NCBI RefSeq assembly: GCF_024623785.1
Contig: NZ_JANKBZ010000004.1
Location: forward strand, 372,001-436,000
Length of the DNA: 64,000 bases
Source of the DNA: Archangium lipolyticum
Lineage (GTDB): Bacteria; Myxococcota; Myxococcia; Myxococcales; Myxococcaceae
Reading direction: 5' to 3'
The notes below the pieces were generated by a model. That model was not told the origin of the DNA. It saw only the letters and a program-made list of their open reading frames with translations, and ran no database searches. Positions 1-8,871 of this stretch are shown here, in pieces. The position numbers and the translations under genes were made by a program. Each line of letters opens with the position of its first letter. Within the stretch, counting starts at the first letter, position 1.

Positions 1-2
1 AG

Positions 3-455
3 GGCAGCTACCTGGCCTTCGACAGAAGCGGAAAGCTGGTGGGGTGCACCTCGGTATGGGACCCGGAGGCGGTGAAGCGCTACCGGGTGCTGGCGTACCG
101 GGGCTCGATGCAGTGGGTGAAGTGGGGCTACGACGCCATGGCCACGGTGCTGCGCGCGCCGCGGTTGCCGGAGCCGGGACACGACTTCCGCTACTTCTAC
201 CTGTGCAACACCAGCATCACGGGGGAGGACCCGGCCATCCTGCGCGCCCTGGTGGAGCACGTGTACGCGGACCACCACGGCAAGGGGTACCACTTCTTCT
301 CGCTGTACATGGATCAGGACGACCCGCACGAGGGGGCGCTGAAGGGCTTCTTCCAGCGCAGGCTGGACTTCCACCTCTACGCGGTGACGCCCGCGGGCCT
401 CGCGCGCGAGCACTTCCCCGAGGGGCGCACCGGCTTCGAGATGGCGCTGGCCTGA
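3..455 (+). CDS. C-terminal part of an acetyltransferase-like protein (5' truncated by window)
   Basis: The frame is already open at the first complete codon (base 3), so the start lies outside the window; an in-frame GTG at 39 is not needed as a start. About 150 residues are visible. They end in a stretch with alternating hydrophobic strands and a helix (LVEHVYADHHGKGYHFFSLY) that resembles the acetyl-CoA-binding half of GNAT folds, followed by a FFQRRLDFHLYAV segment like the last strands of GNAT proteins. There is no clean R/Q-x-x-G-x-G motif, so the family is uncertain. It converges on the next gene with 13 bases between the two stops. Confidence 0.6.
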   Translation, partial: GSYLAFDRSGKLVGCTSVWDPEAVKRYRVLAYRGSMQWVKWGYDAMATVLRAPRLPEPGHDFRYFYLCNTSITGEDPAILRALVEHVYADHHGKGYHFFSLYMDQDDPHEGALKGFFQRRLDFHLYAVTPAGLAREHFPEGRTGFEMALA

Positions 456-468
456 AGCCCGCTCGCGC

Positions 469-1290
469 TCAGCCCCAGCCCCACGGAGAGAGCTGCCGCA
501 CCATGACGAGCTTCGGGTACGCGCAGCGGAAGCCCGCCCGCTCGTAGTTGCGCTGCGAGGCCGTCAGGGGCTCCGTCGAGGCGGTCACCACGTCGCAGCC
601 CCGCTCCGCCGCCCAGGCCATCCGCGCGTGGATGAGCGCGAGTTGGAGCCTCCGCCCCCGGAACGCCGGCACCACACCATCCGCCGACAGCAGGGCCACG
701 CCGCCCGTCGCGGAGACCACGCCCACGCCCCGGGCCTCTCCCTCCTGGAGCGCCAGGAAGCAGGTGTTCCCCTCGGTGCGGAAGATGCCCAGCCCTCCGG
801 CCAGCTCCACCTCGGACGCCGTGGGCCGCCCCACGAAGCAGAGGAAGAAGAGCTCGGACCAGAGCCGCTCCTCGCCGGGGCGCACGGGGCGGACCTCGAC
901 GCCCGGAACGGGCGGTGGCACGGGCACCGGAGACCGCCACCACACCTGGAGGAAGCGCTCCACCCGGTAGCCGCGCGCGGCCAGCTTCGCCGAGAGCGAG
1001 GGCTCGCAGAACGGATTCAGCTCGATGCGGACGGCGCCGCCCCCCGCGCCCAGGTGGGACTCGATGCGCTCGAGGTCCTCCATTCCCACCAATCCCTCGA
1101 GCCCCACGCCAATGGCCACCGAGTAGGGCGAGCGCGGCCCGAGGAAGATGGCGCGCCCTCCCGCGACCCGGAGTGCGGGCTTGCCCTGCCGCGAGGGGAA
1201 CGGCGTCCGATCGACCTGCTCCGCCTGGGCGTTCTCGATGCGCAGCGCCAGAAGGCGGGGATCCAGGTGGGGAAGAGAAACGGCTGTCAT
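469..1290 (-). CDS. GNAT family N-acetyltransferase, 273 aa
   Basis: Predicted acetyl-CoA-dependent acyltransferase of unknown substrate, cytoplasmic. The C-terminal half has the GNAT order: a beta strand with GEARGVGVVSATGGVALL, then the acetyl-CoA loop VVPAFRGRRLQLALIHARM (an R/Q-x-x-G-x-x/A variant), then the last strand and helix ending ASQRNYERAGFRCAY, the usual N-x-x-x-x-x-x-GF signature. The N-terminal ~130 residues look like a second, degenerate GNAT-like half. The open frame runs upstream to 1485, but ATG at 1290 begins a sensible protein (MTAVSLPHLD) and the upstream part is Arg/Pro-rich with shadow composition. It is divergent from the TPR lipoprotein at 1379, so the 88 bases between them must hold both promoters. 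Confidence 0.8.
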   Translation of the reverse strand: MTAVSLPHLDPRLLALRIENAQAEQVDRTPFPSRQGKPALRVAGGRAIFLGPRSPYSVAIGVGLEGLVGMEDLERIESHLGAGGGAVRIELNPFCEPSLSAKLAARGYRVERFLQVWWRSPVPVPPPVPGVEVRPVRPGEERLWSELFFLCFVGRPTASEVELAGGLGIFRTEGNTCFLALQEGEARGVGVVSATGGVALLSADGVVPAFRGRRLQLALIHARMAWAAERGCDVVTASTEPLTASQRNYERAGFRCAYPKLVMVRQLSPWGWG

Positions 1291-1378
1291 GCGTGCCTCC
1301 GGGCCCGAGTTTGAAGGGGAGCGGCCAGCCGGTCGAGCACGCTTGCGAGGTATACGTCGTCCACTCCATGCTTCGTGG

Positions 1379-2590
1379 ATGAAAAGACTCCGACTCCTGG
1401 GAGTCCTGGGAACGGGACTCCTCCTCGGCACCGGCTGCGCCACCCGCCACGCCTCCACGGCACCGGCCAGCGCTCCGGCGGACACCGACGAGGCGCGGCT
1501 GGAGCGGGCGGCCCTGGGGCTTCGAGGACCGGAGCGCGAGGCCTCGCTCGCGGACCTGGAGAAGCTCTCGCGCCAGCTGGAGGCCCGCGTCGGGAAGAGC
1601 CCCCAGGATGCCCGGCTCCATGCACTGCTGGCGCGGGTGGAGTTCCTCCTCCACAGGGGAGACTGGGGCCTCGAGGAGGCCGAGCGGGCCCTGGCGCTCG
1701 CGCCGGAGCTCGCCGAGCCGCACTACATCAAGGCCTTCCTGCGCGGCGGAGGGGACCAGCCCGAGGCCGCGCTCGCCGACGCCCTCCGGGCCACCGAGCT
1801 GGAGCCCCAGCGGAGCCGGTACTGGCATCTGCTGGGCACGCTGTACCTGCAGCTCGATCGGCCGGCGGAGGCGCGGACGGCCATCGACCGGACACTCGCG
1901 CTGGAGCCGCGCAACGCGCAGGCGCTCTTCCTCCTGGGCCTGCTGCACATGGACCAGGGCAAGCCCCAGGAGGCGCTGGAGGCCTACGAGAAGGCGCGCG
2001 AGGCCGAGCCGGGCTTCACCCTGGCGCACTACAACGCCGGACAGCTGCGGCAGCTGCGCGGCGAGTCCGCGCTGGCGCTGGAGTGCTTCCAGAAGGCGGC
2101 GGACCTGGAGCCCCAGGACTGGAAGACGCGCGCCAAGCTGGTGCAGCTGCACCAGGCGCTCGGGAACAAGAAGCAGCGGGACACCGAGCGCGAGGCGGTG
2201 CTGCTGCTGCACCAGGCGGGCAAGGTGGACAAGGACTACTTCATCCGCGACCAGTTCCAGGAGTCGGGCCGCAACGTCATGGTGGTGGAGAACTTCGAGC
2301 TGGTGGGCGACTGGGCCAAGCGCTACGAGTTCCAGGTGTACGAGCCGGACAAGGAGCAGCCCGCGTTCGTCGTGTCCCTGGGCTCCTATGCCTTCGCCAA
2401 CGCGTTCGTGCGGGAGAAGAACCCCTCGGCGCCGCGCGTGTTCCACCTGGACGGCTACTACCCGGGCAACGTGCACAAGACGTTCGGCTTCTTCGAGAGC
2501 GAACCCTCCTACGACGAGACGCGGGAGATGCTCGTCTCCATCCTGCGGGGCGAGCTGAAGCCCCAGTCCTCCACGAACCCCAGGCAGTGA
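1379..2590 (+). CDS. Tetratricopeptide-repeat lipoprotein, 403 aa
   Basis: Predicted envelope lipoprotein acting as a protein-interaction scaffold. The start MKRLRLLGVLG gives a type II signal peptide with lipobox LLGTGC (Cys20). Residues ~65-290 form TPR units, seen as repeated helical pairs such as AHYNAGQLRQLRGESALALE with the W/L-G-Y-A-x-P pattern spread over 34 residues. The last ~110 residues form a separate alpha/beta domain (FELVGDWAKRYEFQVY, then RVFHLDGYYPGNVHKTFGFF) that I do not recognise. The frame is open from 1148, but the ATG at 1379 is chosen because it begins the signal peptide. No partner is evident beyond the TPM protein 76 bases downstream. Confidence 0.85.
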   Translation: MKRLRLLGVLGTGLLLGTGCATRHASTAPASAPADTDEARLERAALGLRGPEREASLADLEKLSRQLEARVGKSPQDARLHALLARVEFLLHRGDWGLEEAERALALAPELAEPHYIKAFLRGGGDQPEAALADALRATELEPQRSRYWHLLGTLYLQLDRPAEARTAIDRTLALEPRNAQALFLLGLLHMDQGKPQEALEAYEKAREAEPGFTLAHYNAGQLRQLRGESALALECFQKAADLEPQDWKTRAKLVQLHQALGNKKQRDTEREAVLLLHQAGKVDKDYFIRDQFQESGRNVMVVENFELVGDWAKRYEFQVYEPDKEQPAFVVSLGSYAFANAFVREKNPSAPRVFHLDGYYPGNVHKTFGFFESEPSYDETREMLVSILRGELKPQSSTNPRQ

Positions 2591-2666
2591 CGGACAGTGC
2601 GGAGACCCGGGATGGGGTGCGGCCCGGGGACCGGTCGGCTAGGCTGCGCGCCCCAGGAGATGACTC

Positions 2667-3296
2667 ATGTGGGCTCGCGCATTCTTCGATGACGCCGCCA
2701 AGGCGAAGGCCGCTGACGAGGTGAAGGCCATCGAGGCCCGGACCGCCGCAGAGGTGGTGGTGTCGGTGCACCGCACCTCCGGCCAGTACCGGCACACGGA
2801 CTACCTCGTGGGCTTCGGGCTGGGGCTGGTGACGCTGGTGGCCATGCTCTACCTGCCGCAGGAATTCCCCCTCGAGTTCTTCCCCATCGACGTCGCGCTG
2901 TCCTTCGCGGTGGGGGCGACGGTGAGCGCGGCCCTGCCCAACGTGCGCCGGTGGCTCACCTCGCGGAAGCTGCTGGAGGAGAACGTGCGCAAGGCGGCGC
3001 GGGCGGCCTTCGTGGAGCTCGGCATCTCGCGCACCACGGGGCGCACGGGCATCCTCGTGTTCGTCTCCACCTTCGAGCGGCGCGTGGAGGTGGTGCCCGA
3101 CATCGGAGTGGACATCGCCGCGCTGGGCCAGGAGTGGGAGGAGGCGCTGGCGAAGCTGTCGGCCGCCGTGGCCGCCTCCGAGTCCCCCGAGCCCTTCTTC
3201 GAGGCGCTGCGGCTGCTGGCGCCCCCGTTGGAGCGGGTGCTGCCGCGCTCCGCCGATGACGTCAACGAGCTTCCCGACGCTCCCCACGCCGCGTGA
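2667..3296 (+). CDS. TPM-domain-like membrane protein, 209 aa
   Basis: The N-terminus (AIEARTAAEVVVSVHRTSGQ) and the later block TGILVFVSTFERRVEVVPDIG followed by a charged helix match the pattern of TPM domains (YgcG/Psb32 type). An inserted hydrophobic hairpin at residues ~45-90 gives two membrane segments. The ATG at 2667 has AGGAGA six bases upstream. The stop TGA overlaps an in-frame GTG of the next gene, so the two are probably co-translated, and TPM and Tim44-like proteins often sit together. The role is unknown; members are linked to envelope or photosystem assembly. Confidence is higher for the gene than for its function. Confidence 0.75.
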   Translation: MWARAFFDDAAKAKAADEVKAIEARTAAEVVVSVHRTSGQYRHTDYLVGFGLGLVTLVAMLYLPQEFPLEFFPIDVALSFAVGATVSAALPNVRRWLTSRKLLEENVRKAARAAFVELGISRTTGRTGILVFVSTFERRVEVVPDIGVDIAALGQEWEEALAKLSAAVAASESPEPFFEALRLLAPPLERVLPRSADDVNELPDAPHAA

Positions 3297-3301
3297 GACC
3301 C

Positions 3302-4915
3302 ATGAGACGCTCCCTTCATTGGCTGGCCTTCGCCGCCCCCCTGCTGCTCGCGCTGCTGCTCGTGGTGCCGGAGAGCCTGGCACGGCCGGGCGGTGGCAAC
3401 ACCTACCGCGGCTCGAGTTCCTCCAAAGGCTCGAGCTCCTCCCGGGGCTCGTCCAGCAGTTCCTCCTCCTCCCGGAGCTACTCCAGCAGCTCGTCGCGCA
3501 GCTACTCCAGCGGCTCCAGCTACTCCGGAGGCAGCTACACGTACAGCGAGGGCGGCTCGAGCAGCAGCGGAGGCTTCTGCTGCACGCTGATGATGGTGAT
3601 GGTCATCATCGGCGCGGTCGTCGTCGTGCAGCGGATGCAGAAGAAGGAGGGAGACTGGAGCACGACGGTGCCCCAGCAGCCGCCCGGAGGGAACGCGGAG
3701 CGCTCGGGGGCGGTGAGGGAGAGGCTGACGCGGCTGCGCACGGTGGGCCCACCTGGAGCGAATGGAAGGCCGGTGCCATTCGACCCGGACTTCTCGCTCG
3801 TGCCCTTCGAGGACTTCCTCTACGCGCTCTATGCCAAGGCCCACGAGGCGCGCGGCGGAGGACGGTTGAACACGCTGGCCGCGTACCTGTCGCCCCAGGC
3901 GCGCGAGGCCCTGGGGAGCCTCGGCCAGCCGGCGCGGGTGCAGGCGGTGGTGGTGGGCTCCATGCAATACCTGAGCGCTTCCTCGATATGGCCGAACAGC
4001 ACGAGGGTGAACGTGCGCATCCTCTTCGAGGCCAACTACACCGAGCAGAGCTCGCGTGGCTCGGAACAGAGCTACTACGTGGCGGAGGAGTGGACGCTGT
4101 CGCGCGGCACGGCGGTGAAGTCGCGCTCGCCGGACCAGGCGCGGGTGTTCAAGTGCCCCAACTGCGGCGCGCCGCTGGACGGTATGCGGGGCAGCACGTG
4201 CTCGTACTGCGATCAGAAGGTGGACACGGGCGAGTTCGACTGGGTGGTGGAGAGCGTGCAGCCGCTGGAGCGCGAGGCGCGCGGCCCGCAGCTCGGCGGT
4301 GACACGCCCGAGGAGGGCACGCACCTGCCCACCGTGAAGCAGCCCCAGGTGGACGAGCGCATGCGGCGGCTGCTGACGCAGGACCCGAACCTGTCCTGGG
4401 ACGCGCTCAACCAGCGCCTCGGGCTCATCTTCCAGGAGATGCAGGTGGCCTGGTCCAACCGCCAGTGGGAGCGGGCCCGCCCCTATGTGAGCGACAGCCT
4501 CTTCCAGTCCCAGCTGTACTGGATGGACGCCTACAAGCAGGCGGGGCTGCGCAACATCACCGAGAACGCGCGCATCACCAGCGTGGAGCTGGCCCGGGTG
4601 GTGAGCGACAAGTACTACCACGCCATCACCGTGCGCATGTACGCCACGGGCCTGGACTACACGGTGCGGGACTCGGACGGGAAGCAGGTGTCCGGCAGCC
4701 GGTCGCGCGAGCGCCAGTACAGCGAGTACTGGACGCTCATCCGCGGCACATCCGCGAAGGGCAGGCCGAGCGCGGACAAGCGCTGCCCCTCGTGCGGCGC
4801 ACCGCTGTCCATCAACATGGCGGGCAACTGCACGCACTGCTCGGCCCGGGTGACGTCTGGCGACTTCGACTGGGTGCTCAGCCGCATCGAGCAGGACGAG
4901 TCCTACCAGGGCTGA
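3302..4915 (+). CDS. Tim44-like protein with two zinc ribbons and a Ser-rich linker, 537 aa
   Basis: Predicted inner-membrane protein. An N-terminal hydrophobic segment (LAFAAPLLLALLLVV) is followed by a very Ser/Tyr/Gly-rich low-complexity stretch (~residues 33-95). Next come a second hydrophobic segment (TLMMVMVIIGAVVVV) and two copies of the same unit: a Tim44-like alpha/beta domain, then a four-Cys zinc ribbon (CPNCGAPL...CSYC, and CPSCGAPL...CTHC), each closed by GEFDWVV or GDFDWVL. Tim44-like domains bind lipid or peptide in translocation contexts; the target here is unknown. ATG 3302 is preferred, while GTG 3293 would overlap the upstream stop as GTGA and fits translational coupling. 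Confidence 0.8.
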   Translation: MRRSLHWLAFAAPLLLALLLVVPESLARPGGGNTYRGSSSSKGSSSSRGSSSSSSSSRSYSSSSSRSYSSGSSYSGGSYTYSEGGSSSSGGFCCTLMMVMVIIGAVVVVQRMQKKEGDWSTTVPQQPPGGNAERSGAVRERLTRLRTVGPPGANGRPVPFDPDFSLVPFEDFLYALYAKAHEARGGGRLNTLAAYLSPQAREALGSLGQPARVQAVVVGSMQYLSASSIWPNSTRVNVRILFEANYTEQSSRGSEQSYYVAEEWTLSRGTAVKSRSPDQARVFKCPNCGAPLDGMRGSTCSYCDQKVDTGEFDWVVESVQPLEREARGPQLGGDTPEEGTHLPTVKQPQVDERMRRLLTQDPNLSWDALNQRLGLIFQEMQVAWSNRQWERARPYVSDSLFQSQLYWMDAYKQAGLRNITENARITSVELARVVSDKYYHAITVRMYATGLDYTVRDSDGKQVSGSRSRERQYSEYWTLIRGTSAKGRPSADKRCPSCGAPLSINMAGNCTHCSARVTSGDFDWVLSRIEQDESYQG

Positions 4916-4930
4916 AACGCGTGAAGGGCC

Positions 4931-4984
4931 TCCTCGGTCGAGCAGTGGCGCTCGTGCTCAGTAGCGCCAGACCTCGACCGAGGA
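4931..4984. terminator. Long inverted repeat between convergent genes
   Basis: A perfect 12-base inverted repeat (TCCTCGGTCGAG at 4931-4942 and its complement at 4973-4984) encloses a second 7-base one (TGGCGCT at 4946-4952, AGCGCCA at 4963-4969). It starts 15 bases after the Tim44-like gene and covers the last codons and stop of the PI-PLC gene on the other strand. There is no T-run, so it is a candidate bidirectional, Rho-assisted or 3'-end-protecting structure. Confidence 0.55.
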
Positions 4985-6658
4985 GATCCGATCGTTCCAT
5001 CCCTGGCTGACGAGATCATCCCGGGTCTGCGGCACGTACAGGCCCGCGCCGGTCAAGTCGTTGTGCTCCCAGATGTTGGCACGGTAGTTCCCGACGATGC
5101 GGATGGAGGAGGTCCGGTCGTTGAAGCTGTCGAGCGAGCCGGCCGACCCCGTCAGGTGACGGATGTCGCCCTGATAGCCCGCGTGCTCGTACAGGTAGAC
5201 GCCCGCCTGCGGTGCATAGCCCCACACCGCGTAGGCGTAGTCTCCAGACCAGCGCTGGTACTGGGTGCCCCCCACGCTGTAGGCCCAGTTGTCGAAGCCT
5301 CCCGGTGCCCGCTTCACCAGGACACTCCAGGACTGGAAGGGAAAGCGCGCCCGCACCAGCGAGCCGAGCTGGGCCGCCCGCTGCTCCGCGTTGCCACTCA
5401 AGCCGCCAATGGCTCCATCGACATAGCTCGCCAGCAAGCTGTCGCTGACCGTGCTGTCGCTCGACACCGTGCCGAACGCCACGTGGCAGTAGCCGTTGAT
5501 CCACTCCGACTTCTGGTACAGCCCGTGATGCTGGACCGTGTAGCCCCAGTTGTCCGAGCCAGACGTGCCCGACACCAGCACGTGCCAGTTCACGCCCGGC
5601 AGCACATGGGACAGGAAGCTCCTGGCTTCAATGACCCGGTCCCGCGCTTCATCATCACCCTCGCTGTGGAAGCCATGGGCGACGTTGTTGAAGGCGGTCG
5701 CGAAGTCGTTCCCCACCGAGAACGCGTTGGTGGCCAGACGGAAGTCATGGGCGATGATGGCGTCGATCAATCCCGCGCCCGGGAAGTCCATCATGAGCAC
5801 GCCCGTACGCTGGACGTTGCCGCCCATGAGGTAGTGGAGAGCCTCTTGATTGACGGCGCCCGCGATGGCCCGAGGCGTTCCACCCACTCCCGAGGCACTC
5901 AGGAAGTTGACGTACAGCCTGTTCGGGTCGCCCGCGTCGGTGGCCTCGAGGTGGTCGCGCACCAGGTTCCACTTGGTGGTGGTGTTCGTCTCGGTCCATG
6001 CGTCCTGCAGGGCGAGGCTGCCCCAGCTGATTCCATAGGTGCCCCCGGCGAAGTCATCGATGATGACGATCCTCCCCCGGACATCGCCCAGCCTGGGGAT
6101 GGTGGTGCCTCGCCAGATGTACGGTGAATAGGCGGACTGGTCGCGGTACCACTCGAAGGTCGCGGCGAAGGAGCGGGTGGTGTTCTCCTCGGTGTGCTCC
6201 TTCTTCACCCGCATCAGCACGGTCTCGGTCGGGTTGTCCCTCAAGAACTGGATCGCCGTCTCCAGCACCTGACCGAAGTTCGCCATGAGGTGGTAGCTGC
6301 CGTGATGAATGGTGAAGCGATCTCCGATGTGGCGGGCGCGGATGTCCAGGACGCGGATGCCCGCGTCCAGCTGGGGACGGAGCTCCATGCCCTGGGTCAA
6401 AATCCAGGGCCGCTCGAACTCGGTCACGTACCACTCGGTCTCGTTGGCCATCGTGTCATGGGTGCCTGGGAGCGAGAGCGCCGCGAGACTCGTGGAGTCG
6501 GGAATCCAACGCATCCAGCTGGGGTGATTCACGCCCACGGAGCTGGCGTCGCTGAAGTACCGGCCATGCGCGGCGGCGAAGCGCACCGGCAGGAGCAGGG
6601 TGAGAAAGAGGACCAGGACGGCCCGGTGGGGACGGAGTGAGCAACTGGATTGCAACAT
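4958..6658 (-). CDS. Secreted phosphatidylinositol-specific phospholipase C with crystallin-like tail, 566 aa
   Basis: Predicted extracellular enzyme cleaving phosphatidylinositol, or a related inositol phospholipid, by acid-base chemistry. After a signal peptide (VLVLFLTLLLPVRFAAA) the PI-PLC X domain begins with LSLPGTHDTM (His67, the first catalytic His) and continues with DAGIRVLDIRAR and FTIHHGSYH (second His at 118/119). The middle holds two WHVLVSGTSG/WSVLVKRAPG-type units with NWGYTV or NWAYSV endings. The last ~85 residues carry two beta/gamma-crystallin-like motifs (VYLYEHAGYQGD...SSIRI and NIWEHNDLTGAG...SSVEVW), as in myxobacterial spore-coat Protein S. ATG 6658 has GAGGG upstream and begins the signal peptide. 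Confidence 0.85.
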   Translation of the reverse strand: MLQSSCSLRPHRAVLVLFLTLLLPVRFAAAHGRYFSDASSVGVNHPSWMRWIPDSTSLAALSLPGTHDTMANETEWYVTEFERPWILTQGMELRPQLDAGIRVLDIRARHIGDRFTIHHGSYHLMANFGQVLETAIQFLRDNPTETVLMRVKKEHTEENTTRSFAATFEWYRDQSAYSPYIWRGTTIPRLGDVRGRIVIIDDFAGGTYGISWGSLALQDAWTETNTTTKWNLVRDHLEATDAGDPNRLYVNFLSASGVGGTPRAIAGAVNQEALHYLMGGNVQRTGVLMMDFPGAGLIDAIIAHDFRLATNAFSVGNDFATAFNNVAHGFHSEGDDEARDRVIEARSFLSHVLPGVNWHVLVSGTSGSDNWGYTVQHHGLYQKSEWINGYCHVAFGTVSSDSTVSDSLLASYVDGAIGGLSGNAEQRAAQLGSLVRARFPFQSWSVLVKRAPGGFDNWAYSVGGTQYQRWSGDYAYAVWGYAPQAGVYLYEHAGYQGDIRHLTGSAGSLDSFNDRTSSIRIVGNYRANIWEHNDLTGAGLYVPQTRDDLVSQGWNDRISSVEVWRY

Positions 6659-6807
6659 GAAACCCTCACTGAACGAGGTGGGTGACTCGCCGCGAATCAT
6701 CCACGAAGCCCTCTCGAGAACCCAGTCACAACAGCATTCCGAGAAATACCGGAAGACAGTGACATGTGCATGGCGGAGAGAGCGCGCTCCTGCTAGCCCT
6801 TCCACCC

Positions 6808-8067
6808 ATGCCCAAAGCCTCGAAGACGGAGTTCGACATCATCTTGTGGGGCGCCACCGGTTTCACCGGCCGCCTCGTCGCCGAGTACCTCGCCCGGACG
6901 CAGGACGCGCACCGCGCACGCTGGGCCCTCGCGGGCCGTGACCGTGCCCGGCTCGAGCAGGTGCGCGCCACGCTCGGCCCCGCCTGCGCCGAGCTGCCGC
7001 TGGTGATCGGGGATGCGAAGGACGCGGCCTCGCTGGACGCGATGGTGGCTCGCACGCGCGTGGTCATCTCCACGGTGGGCCCCTACGCGAAATACGGCAA
7101 TGAGCTGGTGGCCGCCTGCGTGCGCGGCGGCACGGACTACTGCGACCTGACGGGCGAGGTGCAGTGGATGCGCCGGATGATCGACGCCCACCACGAGCGG
7201 GCCCGCGAGACGGGCGCGCGCATCGTCCACACCTGCGGCTTCGACTCCATCCCGTCGGACCTGGGCGTGCTCATGGTCCAGGAGTACATGCGGGAGCACC
7301 ACGGTGGGCACTGCGAGCGCATCCTCTTCCACGTGGCGAAGATGCGCGGCGGCTTCAGTGGGGGCACCGTGGCGAGCATGCTGCAGACCGTTGACGAGCT
7401 CCGGGCGGACCCCTCCTTGCGCCGCGTGCTCGGCAATCCCCACGCGCTCGACCCCGAGCCGCGGCGGGGCCGCCCCGAGGAGCGCGATCAGATGGGCGTG
7501 CGCTACAACCCGGAGCTCGGGCGATGGACGGCGCCCTTCGTGATGTCCGCCGTCAACACGCGCGTGGTGCGGCGCTCCAATGCCCTGCTCGGCCATCCCT
7601 GGGGCCAGGACTTCCTCTACTCCGAGGTGTCCAGCTTCCGGCCCGGGGTGAAGGGACTGCTCACCGCCACGGGCATGACCGCGGGGCTCGGCGGCCTGCT
7701 CGCGGCCATGTCCGTGCCCGCGTTGCGGCGACAGCTGGAGAAGCGGGTGCTGCCCGCCCCCGGCGAGGGCCCCTCGCCCGAGGAGCGCGAGCGCGGGTTC
7801 TTCGAGGTGCGGCTCATCGGCGAGGGGATGTCCGCGAAGAGCGGGAACCGCGTACGGCTGGAGGGAAAGGTCGCCGCCAAGGGAGACCCCGGCTACGCGG
7901 CGACGTCGCGGATGCTCGCCGAGTCCGCCCTCTGTCTGGCCTTCGATGAGGCTCCCGCCAAGGGGGGTGTCCTCACTCCCGCCTCGAGCATGGGCATGCG
8001 GCTCGTCGAGCGCCTGCGGCGCGCGGGCATGACGTTCGAGGTCCAGGAGCAGGCGTCCCGGTCATGA
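6808..8067 (+). CDS. Saccharopine dehydrogenase-like NAD(P)H oxidoreductase (trans-acting enoyl reductase type), 419 aa
   Basis: Cytoplasmic oxidoreductase of the saccharopine dehydrogenase/trans-acting enoyl reductase family. The Rossmann fold opens at once with FDIILWGATGFTGRLVAEYL (G-A-T-G-F-T-G), followed by VVISTVGPYAKYG and GTDYCDLTGEVQW, both typical of the family, and HTCGFDSIPSDLG. In actinobacteria such enzymes reduce enoyl lipids in trans; the substrate here is unknown. The length fits the family. ATG 6808 is used because the upstream open stretch lacks the fold. The stop overlaps the GST start by four bases (ATGA), so the two are translationally coupled. It diverges from the PI-PLC gene. 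Confidence 0.85.
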   Translation: MPKASKTEFDIILWGATGFTGRLVAEYLARTQDAHRARWALAGRDRARLEQVRATLGPACAELPLVIGDAKDAASLDAMVARTRVVISTVGPYAKYGNELVAACVRGGTDYCDLTGEVQWMRRMIDAHHERARETGARIVHTCGFDSIPSDLGVLMVQEYMREHHGGHCERILFHVAKMRGGFSGGTVASMLQTVDELRADPSLRRVLGNPHALDPEPRRGRPEERDQMGVRYNPELGRWTAPFVMSAVNTRVVRRSNALLGHPWGQDFLYSEVSSFRPGVKGLLTATGMTAGLGGLLAAMSVPALRRQLEKRVLPAPGEGPSPEERERGFFEVRLIGEGMSAKSGNRVRLEGKVAAKGDPGYAATSRMLAESALCLAFDEAPAKGGVLTPASSMGMRLVERLRRAGMTFEVQEQASRS

Positions 8068-8819
8068 TGCCCACACTCGTCGGTCTCAGCTATTCGGGCT
8101 GGACGGAGAAGGCGCGCTGGGCCGTGGAGCACCACCGCCTCTCCTACCGGTACCGCGAGCACATTCCCCTCCTCGGGGAGCCGTGGTTGCGCAGGCACAC
8201 GCAACCCGGGATGCGCCCCTCCGTTCCGCTGTTGCTCGATGAGGCGGGCCCCATCACGGGCTCGTTCGCCATCGCGCGGCGCGTGGAGCAGCTGGGGCGG
8301 GGAGAACCCCTCTTCCCCGCCGAGGCCTCCGAGACCATCGCGCACTGGGAGGACGTCAGTGAGCGGGTGCTCGGCGTGGCCCGTGCGTACGTGGTGGCAC
8401 GGCTGCCCCGGAACCGGCGGGCCCAGGAGGAGAGTCTGCCCCCATTGCTGCCCGCGTGGACCCGCCGCCTGTTCGCCCCATCCGCCACGATGGCCGCGCG
8501 CTTCCTCGCCCGCAAGCACCAGGCTCCGGCCGACGTGGACGCCGCCATTTCCGCGACCGTCATCCCCGCGTTCGAGCAGCTGCGTGCCGCCCTCGGAGGC
8601 CGTCCCTACCTGCGAGACCGCTTCACCTACGCGGACATCACCGCGGCGGTGATGCTCCAGTTCGTGCGCCCGGTGGACGATGCCTACCTGCCACTGGGCC
8701 CGGGCACGCGGGAGCTCTGGAGCCACGCGGAGCTCGCATCGCGGTTCCCGGATCTGCTCGCGTGGCGGGACGGCCTCTACGCCAAACACCGTCCTCCACG
8801 GCCGCTTGAAGCCGATTGA
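8064..8819 (+). CDS. Glutathione S-transferase family protein, 251 aa
   Basis: Predicted glutathione-dependent transferase. The N-terminal thioredoxin-like domain (PTLVGLSYSGWTEKARWAVEHH) contains the S-x-W-T-E-K-A-R-W pattern of GST N-termini, then a cis-Pro region (MRPSVPLLLDEAGPITGSFAIARRVE) with the [ED]-S/GSF-A-I-A glutathione site. The helical C-terminal domain contains GGRPYLRDRFTYADITAAVM, matching the GST C-domain G-x-x-x-T-x-A-D motif. It is coupled to the reductase by ATGA overlap, which suggests that both act on the same electrophilic or lipid substrate. The specific substrate is unknown. Confidence 0.85.
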   Translation: MMPTLVGLSYSGWTEKARWAVEHHRLSYRYREHIPLLGEPWLRRHTQPGMRPSVPLLLDEAGPITGSFAIARRVEQLGRGEPLFPAEASETIAHWEDVSERVLGVARAYVVARLPRNRRAQEESLPPLLPAWTRRLFAPSATMAARFLARKHQAPADVDAAISATVIPAFEQLRAALGGRPYLRDRFTYADITAAVMLQFVRPVDDAYLPLGPGTRELWSHAELASRFPDLLAWRDGLYAKHRPPRPLEAD

Positions 8820-8871
8820 GGCCGCGTGCTAGCGGAGAGACGTACAGCGCACTTCGCGCGAGGAGGGGCTC

